Assembly (NCBI GenBank): GCA_905250075.1
Contig: CAJNOP010000021.1
Coordinates: 2,071,808-2,135,807, forward strand
DNA length: 64,000 nucleotides
DNA from: Rotaria sp. Silwood1
Taxonomy: Eukaryota > Rotifera > Eurotatoria > Philodinida > Philodinidae
Direction: 5' to 3'
Below the pieces are notes generated by a model, which made no database searches, was not told the DNA's origin, and saw nothing but the letters and a program-made list of their open reading frames with translations. The stretch's first letter is position 1. Every line of letters starts with the position of its first letter. A program made the position numbers and the translations under genes. This document shows positions 12,134-21,502 of this stretch, piece by piece.

Positions 12134-13137
12134 TTAAGTCATAGTTTTGCTCCAATTGATTGGATCATCAGCAAGTATAGTTCGTTCAACATGCCATTGA
12201 TGTATACGATTCCATTGATCATATTCCCATTTATTTTCCATCAACTAGAAAAATAAATAATATTATATATTTATACGTGTATCTATGTTTACAATTACTT
12301 CTTTATTTCTAGTAGTAACTTTAAATAATAATTGAGCTCGCTTATTTTGCTTTTGTTTATCGTCTTCTAAATCTTGTCGATCTCGTTGAATAAGATTTTG
12401 ACATTCAAGACTTTTAATTAATTGTTCATTTTTGTCTGCTTGAATTTTTTCTTCCATTTGTTCTTTAAGTGTTGATCTAATGTGTTTACTTAATATAAAT
12501 TTTTAACAAAAATTAAAATAAATAAAAATGAAAATATTAATAATAAGAAAACATACTTGTACATTTCACGTTCTACTATTTTTGAATAAGGATAAATTGT
12601 ATATTGTATATGTTCTTTATTCCATTGTCGTTGTTGCATAGCTCGTACTCGTTTATAATTATGATGATGTCTATGTTCAGTTTCAAACATTGTTGTCATT
12701 TTAAATGGTTCATCAGGTCGACTAGCTATTATACGTTGTGGTGCTATATAAAAATCATATTGATGGCGTATATCTTCACGTTGTAATGGTTCCCATAAAA
12801 AATCATAATCAGGAAGTTCACGTGTTAATGGTTTCCAAATAGCATTATGTGCACGAATACCATCTGTTTTTTCATGTGGTAATTTTTTTAATATGTCATC
12901 TGATCGACGAGTAATTTTTATTTTTGGTGTATGTGTACGTGCCGGTGGAATTGAGCTGCGTATTAATGATGATGTTGTTGATAATTTATTCGAATCATCA
13001 GATGATTTAGGTGATTGTTTACGTGGAGAATTATTTGGATTAGTTATACGTGGTAATGATTGTGTTCTTAAGGATCGAGGTGATTCAACTGAACGTATAG
13101 GTGTTGCTTTTATGTCAAGATATGGTAAAACTGTCAT
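12134..13137 (-). CDS. Unrecognised charged, coiled-coil protein (3 exons)
   Basis: Exons 13137-12557, 12488-12299 and 12244-12134 join in phase to give 293 aa. The N-terminal about 85 residues are Ser/Pro/Arg-rich and look disordered. Residues about 90-160 are rich in Trp, Tyr and Pro (IWKPL, YDFLWEPL, YDFYIAPQR). The remainder is a Glu/Lys/Gln-rich helix with coiled-coil character (LKEQMEEKIQADKNEQ). The tail is short and Trp-containing (WEYDQWNRIHQWHVER). There is no signal peptide or TM segment. I do not recognise the family. The mix of short aromatic motifs with a charged helix resembles axonemal microtubule-associated proteins, but that is only an impression. The start is the first ATG. 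The intron-2 donor GTAATTG and acceptor TTTTTCTAG fit the local pattern. Confidence 0.75.
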
Positions 13138-13707
13138 TGCTTTTCTTTAATGTTCAAACTTCATCACAATTCACTTGAAAATGTTTTTTTTCCGGCAGTT
13201 TAGTGGATGTGTGAGATGTATGGCAATATAACATTAAAAGTCATCGAAAAGCATTATTGGTATATTTTTCTTTTTTTTCTCAGTTTTTTTTTCTTCAATT
13301 TTTTTTCATATTATACTTTTAAGAATAATAACAGTCCGAAGAGAAAAGTATTTTGTTTATTGTACAAACAGATGTTGTTCTCGTCGTTGTGAGTCGTTTA
13401 AGAAACCAGAGAAAAAAAGTCGAGAAATGAAAGGTTTCTCTTAATGCCGATGGGTATATTTGGGGACAAAAATGTTTGAGTAATAAGAAGAAAAACTGTA
13501 ATTGTTACTTTCTTTTTTTTTTTTTTTACAAATAATAGAAATAATATTAGGTGCCAAGATAATTTTTTTTATTTTGATAATTATTGAACGATTAAAAAAG
13601 AGGTTTACACGCGATTTTTAAAGAACTGTTAGTAAAAAAAAAAGAAAGAAAAAAGTCACTGTCGATGACGAAAAAGAAATGTTGATGTTGATGATGTTTG
13701 CACTTTG

Positions 13708-14495
13708 TTAACCTGTCATCAATTTGTAAAATTCTATTTAAAATAAAAAAAAAAATTATATAAAAATTAAAATAAATCGTGATGATTAACCTTCATAATC
13801 AACAGTGCCTGAACCATCTTCGTCGACTTCTGAAATTATTTGTTCAACTTCATCATCTGGCATATCGGGATCGAGTGCCTTGAAGATCATTTTTAAATCT
13901 GCTACCTAAAAGTTCAAATAAAAAATATTAAATTAAAATTAAAGATCAATATCAAAAAGACTTTTTATTCTTGCTTACATCAATAACACCACGACTATTC
14001 TTATCGAATACACGAAATACTTCACGTAACTCTCGTTCATCTTCAGCCTCTTTTGTTTTCTTTGCCATCAAAGCAAGAAATTCATCCTAACAGAAAAAGA
14101 AAATAAACAAGAACAACATACAACCTTTCGTTTTTTCTTATACGTATACATACAAAGTCAACAGTACCACTACCTACAAATAACAATAACAACGATAATT
14201 TATTCTAGTACAGAAAAATAAATTTTTAACTAACATACCATCACCATCAACTGCATCGATACATTCAGCCAATTGATCAGGTTTTAAATTATGTCCAAGA
14301 TTTTTCATGACTGTACCAAGAAGGGATGTTGATATTTCACCTTTTCTGTCTTTATCATACATATTAAAAGCATCTCGAATTTCCGATACTTGTTCCTCGC
14401 TCAAATGAAATTCTTGTTCCTCTTCAGCCTAAAATCATCTTTCGAAATTATTATTTTATTCTTAAATAAAAAAAAAACCGATCTATACTCACCAT
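13708..14495 (-). CDS. TnC: Troponin C (6 exons, 153 aa)
   Basis: Exons are 14495-14493 (ATG only), 14428-14239, 14173-14154 (20 nt), 14086-13979, 13905-13791 and 13733-13708. There are four EF-hands. Loop 26-37 (DKDRKGEISTSL) ends in Leu rather than Glu. Loop 62-73 (DGDGSGTVDFDE) is canonical. Loop 99-110 (DKNSRGVIDVAD) is weakened, with Asp at position 12. Loop 135-146 (DEDGSGTVDYEE) is canonical. This pattern, with sites II and IV intact, is usual for invertebrate troponin C, the calcium sensor of the thin filament in striated muscle. The intron right after ATG is shared with calmodulin-family genes. Reading through the last intron gives a stop after DYEG, but splicing at GTTAAT to TTAAATAG restores EF-IV and a normal FYKLMTG end. 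I therefore choose the six-exon model. Confidence 0.92.
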
Positions 14496-15943
14496 GATTA
14501 TATGTATGTTATTTAGTTGTAGAGAAAGAATGTATTACTTGGCAAATATCTACTGTTGCTTCCTGATGTACAACCTCTACAAACAGAGCAAAAAAAGAAA
14601 AAAGAAAAAGCAAGATAGACAGCACTACGTCGTTTGTTTCCTATAAATAATAAGCCGAGAAAATTCTCTGTACATATATGTTCCTTGATACCAAATGTGC
14701 ACGTCGAGCAAGCACAGAGAACTAACTGTACAATTGTCGAGAAAGGAGGAGAAAAAAAAAGAAAACTCTAGTATGTTGTCGAAAAAAACAAGAGAAATAT
14801 TTCTGCGCACATCATGTTAGGGCACATATATACAAAAGCGGATATCAAAGAGAAAGAAATAAACCACTCGTATCATATTGAGGTTGTATTAACCAAAGAA
14901 CAAACGACTAACTTCTCTTCTCTTATGGATACGAGACACAAAGAAAAAGAGACCATAAGATGTGCATATATAATATGATGGGATGGTGGTATACTGGCGT
15001 GTTGATAACGATGACAAAAATAGAATGCTAAGAAAGACAATTCTTCGAATGTTTTTCTCTAAACAGACTTCTTTCTTTTGCTATTACTAATACCTAAAAT
15101 AAAAGATCATTTTTTTTTGAATATAAAATACATCAAATATATTATTTAGAACGGTAGCATCATCCTCAAAAAACAAAAAATAACAACACCAGCAAGTGTT
15201 ATATTATATCAAGTCTTGTTTCTCTATCGTTTGCTCCTCATATTTCGTATATTCTTTTTTTTTTGTAAGCGATTAAACCATTTAAAACTACTTCAAATAT
15301 ACTACTACGTCATCGTTTTCACTTGTTATGCATATTGAGTAGAATGATGATGATAGGCAAACAATATGTCCTTTTTGTCTCTTTTTTTTTATAAGCAACG
15401 TAATAGAACAACAGACTCCCGTAGAGCACAAAACATATTATATATATATATATATATGCAAAGAAAAAAAAATTGTTGTGTTATGCATTTCGCCTGTAAG
15501 AATGACGATAGAGAAGACTTATGTTCCCTATTCTATAAGTTCCAATATTTGTTGGATGACGTGCCAACGCGCATGTCTTCAACCAATCCTGCTCTTTATG
15601 TTTATGGTATTTGCTCGTACAGCAATTGAGAAACGCACTAGCACATCTCAAGTAATAGATAGATAGAGAAATACAAAGAAAACATACATATAGAAAATAT
15701 TAACAGCGACGAAATCAAGCATATACACAGAGAACTAACTAACAAAAATACATAAACAGTATCACACTAAGATTTTCAGAGAGCAGCTGGCCTAGAAATA
15801 GTTTTTCTTCGCTTTCGCTTCATTGTTTTATCAACGATTGTGACAAACCTAATTTCTTGTTTGTCTCCTTTTCTTTATTTCTCATTTATACATTTATTGA
15901 TGTTCGGCACAGCCATTGTTGACTATTATTATCAATTTTACTG
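14496..15943. promoter_or_regulatory. Shared 1.4-kb intergenic region between divergent EF-hand genes
   Basis: Troponin C (minus) and the calmodulin-like gene (plus) start from opposite ends of this interval, so it must hold both 5' UTRs and promoters. It is A/T-rich with pyrimidine tracts and a (TA)n run near 15437-15457. ORFs at 15366-15629 and 15478-15666 overlap simple sequence and show no homology. I cannot point to individual binding sites. Confidence 0.5.
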
Positions 15944-16732
15944 ATGACAATGCGAGCTAATTCTATTTCAATTGAACAAGAGAACCGTATGTATAATTGA
16001 CATGTTTATACAAAGATAATTTTGTATTTGAAATAGAACTCAAAGAAGCTTTTGCTTTATTTGATCGAATTGGTGGTGGTATTATTCGTACAAAAGATCT
16101 AGCGTATGTTATTCATTCAATTGGTTATCAAACAACTCCTGCTGAATTAGAACAAATGATACGAGAAGTTGATCAAGATGGTTAGTTGAAGAATATTTGA
16201 GAATAAATTTTAGGTTTTTTTTTTCTTTCCATTTCAATATTTAGGTAATGGTCTTATAGATTTTGATGAATTTAAATTAATGATGAGTCATAAAGGCGAA
16301 AGTAAATTAGAAATATTCAATGATGAACTAGTTAATGAAGCATTTCGTATCTTTGATAAAGATGGAAATGGTTTTATTACTGAAATGGAACTTCGCTCTG
16401 TGATGAAGAGTCTTGGTAATAGAGATTTTTTTTTTTGTTAATATAAATTAAAACGAAAACTTTTTCCTCGAATAATTTTTGCAGGCGAAAAATTAACTGA
16501 TGATGAACTTAATGATATGATTCGAGAAGCAGATTTAGATGGTAATCGTCAAGTCGATTATGCTGAATTTTCTGCATTAGTTCGTCGTCTTCTGCAAATA
16601 CAAAATCTTTCAACAAATTTAAACTTAGTCAATAGCTCAGGAGCATATGAAGGTCGAGGAATAATTCCATATATAGATGATGATTCTGAAGAAGATCTTG
16701 ATGATCAATTTGTTAATAACTATGGAATATAA
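15944..16732 (+). CDS. Calmodulin-like EF-hand protein with acidic C-terminal tail (4 exons)
   Basis: Exons 15944-15986, 16037-16180, 16245-16415 and 16485-16732 give 201 aa. Residues 10-150 follow calmodulin ([52 protein letters not shown]). EF-I (24-35, [12 protein letters not shown]) lacks the acidic ligands at positions 3 and 12-Glu, so it should not bind calcium. EF-II (60-71) and EF-III (100-111) are canonical. EF-IV (136-147, [12 protein letters not shown]) has Arg in place of the invariant position-6 Gly and is probably weak. A tail of about 54 residues follows, ending in the acidic run [11 protein letters not shown]. It is absent from calmodulin and may bind or mask a target. The ATG at 15944 is the earliest in frame. 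A second at 15950 is also possible. Confidence 0.88.
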
Positions 16733-17064
16733 AAGACCTTTAAATGCAATGTAAATGTCGGATTAATGAAAAACAAAACGTAACAATCAGCTCAGTATTT
16801 TTTATTTTTATTCTTTTCATTTTTCATAAGATATACAAGAGAGATCGATGAGCCTAAAAAGTTATTTTTGATAATGAAATTTTTTTTCTATTTATTAAAT
16901 ATTGAATAATATCTAAGCTTATTCTGCTCAGATATAATTTATTCATTAGTATTTAATATATATATATATATATATTTGTTTAGAACTAACCAATTACGTT
17001 TTATTTATTTATAACAAAAAGAAAAAAAATTGTTTTTTTTTGTATACATAATATAATAAAAAAT

Positions 17065-20000
17065 TTAGAATGGTAATCTTTTTAAAAGTGTATCTGTATC
17101 AATATCCATGGGTAAATCACCAAAAATTGAACCACGATTAGGTCCAAGACGTGAGGAACAAAAAGCATCACTCACTGTTTGTGGCAAATGACGAACAAGT
17201 AAACCAGCTTGAAGACATAATGCTAATTGCGTAGCTAAAGTTCGAGCATGACGTTCGAGCATATCAGATGGAAGATTTTTTTTTAATAAATGTTTTTCAA
17301 CATTTTCTAGTGCATTATCTAAATGTTTATTTGAACCTTTAGTTTCATGCATAAATGATATATACGCTTGCAGCGATTCGGGTGATCTTTTCATGGAACG
17401 TAAAATATCCAAACAAATAACATTACCACTACCTTCCCTAAAATAGATATTGCATTATATGTGAGGTGTTCTGACTAATTGAAATCTCAATGAAATTCTT
17501 TTTTGTCATGGCTGGATACAACTATTATTAGTGATAGAGTTCAATGTATTTGGAAGGTTTTTGGATACGTTTCCATAGGAATAAGATGGAGACCTGTGGT
17601 TTTTAATATGTGATAGCCAAAACCCAAAGGCATATTTTCATAATTAAAATATTTTCTGAGAAAAAATACGAAAATCGATTTTTCAAGGGGTTTCATTAGA
17701 AAACTATCACAGAAGTCTATTGTTTTTTTTTTCATCTCGGTAAATAGCCGTGTGCCCTGAAAAATCAGATCTGTATAAACGTTTTATCTGGTAAAGTTTA
17801 GAAGCATCAGACAGTTTTTATGAAGCCTTAACATTCCTCTTTACGTGCAATATTATTATAAACACATAGAAACATAGGTTATCGAGTGTACTGAAAGCTG
17901 TCGTAATATCTAATTTCTTTCTTGAAAAACATTTTTATTGATTATATCCCACCATTAACAAAATATGGTTTCTCCATACGATAATATCGTCTTATAACGA
18001 TTTATGCACTCTTCTCGCTTGAACAGAATAAACAATATGCAAAATAAATTTTCTCTTGATTCACAAAAAGAGATAAATTATCTACACGGTTATGTAGATG
18101 TAGATCTTCACTTACACTACACTCACACCCACCCTTGATGCTCTATATTTTAGTATACGGCATGAAAAAGTCTCTACTTTGTTGAAGCGTCATCCTAATA
18201 AACATTTATGGCACGATTGTTAAAAAATTTCTTGATAGTGCTTAAAAATCGGTATGAACTAAATTTACCATAGTACATGCAAACGAGTTGAAAATGTGAA
18301 TTTGGTAGTTTCAGATGATGATCTTATGAACGTACAACAAAAAGTCAAAAATTGAAATTTTGACCAATACCTCATATACTGAGGTAATTCTCAATATTCT
18401 CATGAGTGCTCTCTTATATATTTACCAAATACTATTGATTGGTGCTTCACGATATATACGTGGCATTATTGATTCTTCAACAAATCCAGCACCACCAAGA
18501 CATTCTAATGCTTCATATGTTGTCTCAGGTGTTCGTTTACATATCCAAAATTTAGCTAAAGCTGAAGCTATACGAGCTAATTCTTGTTTTTCACCGGTAT
18601 TATTCGAATACATATTATTATATGTCATATCATAAAGTGTTGCAAGATACATAACAAGAGTTGTAGCTGCTTCAGATTCAAGTAATAAATCAATTAAAAC
18701 TTGTTTCATTAATGGTTGTTCAATTAATAATCGACCAAAAGCTTTACGATGACGAGCATGCCAAGTAGCCTAATATAAGAAAGAAACATGTTTTTAATCA
18801 TTCATTTTTTTATTTCTACAATAAATATTATTTACTTGCACTAAAGCTTGTCGCATTAATGCAGCACTTGAAATCGCGCTATCTAAACGTGTACCATTAA
18901 TCATATCAATAATAACTTTAACGCCATTATGTTCTTTTCCCAATAACCACTTGAAAAAATTTTTTTTTTGTTTCTTTTATTTAATTCAATAGTTCTTTGT
19001 TTTCATATACTTACAGCTTGAGTATTATTAAATTCAATTTCACTTGATGCATTTGAACGATTACCAAGTTTATCTTTTAAACGTTGAATATAAAATGGAT
19101 TACGTTGACCATTCGGCAACCAACGTGGAACAAAAAAACATGATGGTTTACTATAAGATGATGATTGATTCATGTTATCATCATGTTGAATTTGTGCAAG
19201 AACAAGAAAACCATCACTCATTGGTGCTGAACAAAACCATCTAATAGATTACAATAAATTAAATTAAATTAAATTTTTTAGTTTTTTTTGTTTTACTTAT
19301 GACCAATTAGAATATAACGTTTTTCTTGTGCATTATCACAATAAGCTTTTGTTGTATTGGTTTGAACATCACTACCACCTTGTTTTTCAGTTAATGCCAT
19401 TCCTAATAAATAAATTTTAAAACATTTCTTTGTAAAAAAAAAAAAAAGGTTTTTTTCTAACCAATTGTTAATCCTGTTTTCATATTAGCTGGTAAACATC
19501 GTTTATCATATTTACGAGATAAAATTCGTTCTAATGGAAAACTATTTGTTAATTGTTGGCTCGTACAAAGAAGATAACGATGAAGAATTGGATAACCGGA
19601 ATAAGTCATGGATAATGGACAACAAACACCTGCTTCTACTTGCATTAGGATATATAATCCTGCCTTGATAAAGAATATTTATAGGGTTATATTTTGTCAT
19701 AGTTATGTAAGTTATATAGCTTACAGCATGTTGTAAATGTCCATGTGGATTAAATTTTCCCGTAGAACCTGGTAATGATTCCCAAGCAACAGAGTGAACC
19801 TATTGAAATAGAAAATCTAATTTAATATTTGTCCATTTTTTATTGTAAAAAGGAAAAAGAAAAGAAATTTCTGATGTTCGATAATTGATATAAAGGAATT
19901 TACATTATAGTGACTTTAGTAAGTATTTATTTATTTATAAGGATTGAACAATCGACAAGAAAACCTATTTCGTTTTTCTACGTTATAGTAAACAAATGTA

Positions 20001-21502
20001 ATTCATGTATATGTCTTTGTTTTAGAAAATAGAGTCTTGATTTAATATGACATTCAATATTGGTGAGTGCTTTAATAGTTAAATTATATGTCGTTTATAA
20101 TGATGATGCATTTTCATATTTTTGAAAACATTATCATATTGCTATTCGTTATCTCCTATCACTAACTGTTAAATCATACTTAAAAAAGAACCGCTCGAAG
20201 TAATACCATCCGTTAGAGCTTATATTGGGCTTACAAGGACACATTGACGAGATTAGGAAAAGTCTAAAAAATTTTCATTCACACAGATCCTTGGAGTTGA
20301 GTTATAGTCATTTTACTGAACCGTCGAGCCAACCTTAGGTATATACTGAAAAAATAGAATTCTGATATAAATTTATAATGATAGATAGATCGACTGACCC
20401 ATATAATATTTTAAAAGTTTGGATATTCTTCGGGTCATTAGAACTATCTATAAATCAATGTTTCTAATAGAAATCTAAACCAATATGTATCTATTCTACT
20501 TATTTCCATAGATAAAGTGTACAGAAATGAAGTTTCATCGAATATAAGGAAATGAAAAATAAAATTATGTAGTTATCGTTGCAATAAACATTTGATATAA
20601 TTTTTATCAGATGAATCATGCTGTATTCATAATGAAAACATATTTTTTGAAACTGAAAATAGTTTTCTATACATTAGAACGTAAGTATGTATTTTGAGAA
20701 CAGGAGATGTACTGTATATTTTGCTTTCGCTGTACACACTTCTCATTAGAAACACTTAAATAAGCAAACTTTCACATCGAAACTCTATTTTTCGATACTC
20801 GGCTAAAGCTGGATAGAAAATTCAGTAAAATGTTAACTCACGTGCAGAGGTCAATGCGGACGAACTGTTTTAAAGTTTTGCTAGTGTGTACCAAAACATC
20901 CCTATAAGCTCAAACGATGCTTATCAGTTCGAGTAGTTCTCTCGTGAGATAGATCTATTTCGCCATATTTCTCCTAGATCAAATAACCTTTTCAATAAAT
21001 CGGTTAATTTTTTTTGTAAAATTTATTCGTCTTGTTTTTCTCGATAACTTACTCCATATCTCATTCCAATTTTCATAAGATCATGATAAGCCGGATGAAA
21101 ATGAACTTCATCAATACGTTGTCCATAACGATCAAATTGATGCAATGATGGTGGATATCGATTAGCTAGTTGACCTTGTTCAAACCAATGAAAAGTACCT
21201 AATTCAACCCCCATGTCTTTAATTTGTCCTTTATTTTCTTTAGTAAGAAATTCACGTAATGCTAAATCACTTTTATATAAATCAATATATTCAAGTGGTG
21301 GAACTTGATTTGTAACTTGATGAGTAAATTGTTGAGTTAATGGTCTTTGTGGTGGATTAAATGAATCATCGGATGATTGATCGTCATTCATTTTATCATT
21401 TTGTTCATTATTATTTTCATTAGTAACAGCTGGTTTCGTTTGAGTTACAGTAGCCCGTTGAAATAACGTTTTACTGGTAGGTAATATACGAGAACGTAGC
21501 AT
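17065..21502 (-). CDS. aidB-like: AidB-type acyl-CoA dehydrogenase family protein (8 exons, 629 aa)
   Basis: Exons are 21502-21053, 19799-19725, 19663-19462, 19402-19297, 19240-19015, 18949-18836, 18769-18426 and 17437-17065. From residue about 65 the protein follows bacterial AidB: VPPLEYIDLY, ELGTFHWFEQGQLANRYPP, DEVHFHPAYHDLM, QVEAGVCCPLSMTY, ALTEKQGGSD (245-254), KWFCSAPMSDGF, KLGNRSNASSEIEF and YREAPINSIWEGSGN (about 497-511). AidB is an FAD-containing homotetramer of the acyl-CoA dehydrogenase superfamily, linked to alkylation-damage defence in E. coli, with weak isovaleryl-CoA dehydrogenase activity. The N-terminal about 65 residues are additional. The first 20 are basic and Ser/Thr-rich (MLRSRILPTSKTLFQRAT), which suits a mitochondrial presequence (inference). 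Introns 1 and 7 are enlarged by repeat sequence. Vertebrates are not known to me to have a close AidB orthologue. Confidence 0.92.
17438..18425 (-). other. Enlarged intron 7 of the AidB-like gene with a candidate element
   Basis: The donor G|GTAAATATA and acceptor TATTTTAG join NSI(W) to EGSGN in phase. The 988-nt intron is bounded by possible terminal repeats: tatgtgaggtgttctgac at about 17458 against the reverse complement of about 18365-18385 (tatatgaggtattggtca). The similarity is short and imperfect, so an inserted element at 17458-18385 is only likely. A G-poor tract of CAC-type repeats lies at 18110-18140. The ORF at 17541-17735 has no recognisable product. Confidence 0.5.
19800..21052 (-). 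other. Enlarged intron 1 of the AidB-like gene
   Basis: The donor GTAAGTTATC follows the codons for MRYG at 21053 and the acceptor TTTCAATAG precedes VHSVAWE at 19799. Most of the length is family A element 20191-20937. The rest is AT-rich with no further structure that I can see. Confidence 0.75.
20191..20937. mobile_element. Non-autonomous inverted-repeat element, family A copy 2
   Basis: The left arm (ctcgaagtaataccatccg, then gagcttatattgggctta, then gatccttggagttgagtta) matches the reverse complement of the right end (ctcgaactgataagcatcg, then gagcttatagggatg). Both match the arms of 1051-1425. The arms are about 120 bases and the core about 500, longer than in copy 1, so the two copies differ by internal deletion or by separate origin. 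There is no transposase ORF. It lies inside an intron, antisense or sense not defined. Confidence 0.7.

Noticed and set aside
13786-13791. Stop codon directly after DYEG as the end of troponin C
   Set aside because: That end deletes the last EF-hand helix. A donor at GTTAAT and acceptor TTAAATAG restore EFYKLMTG with correct phase, so the stop is intronic.
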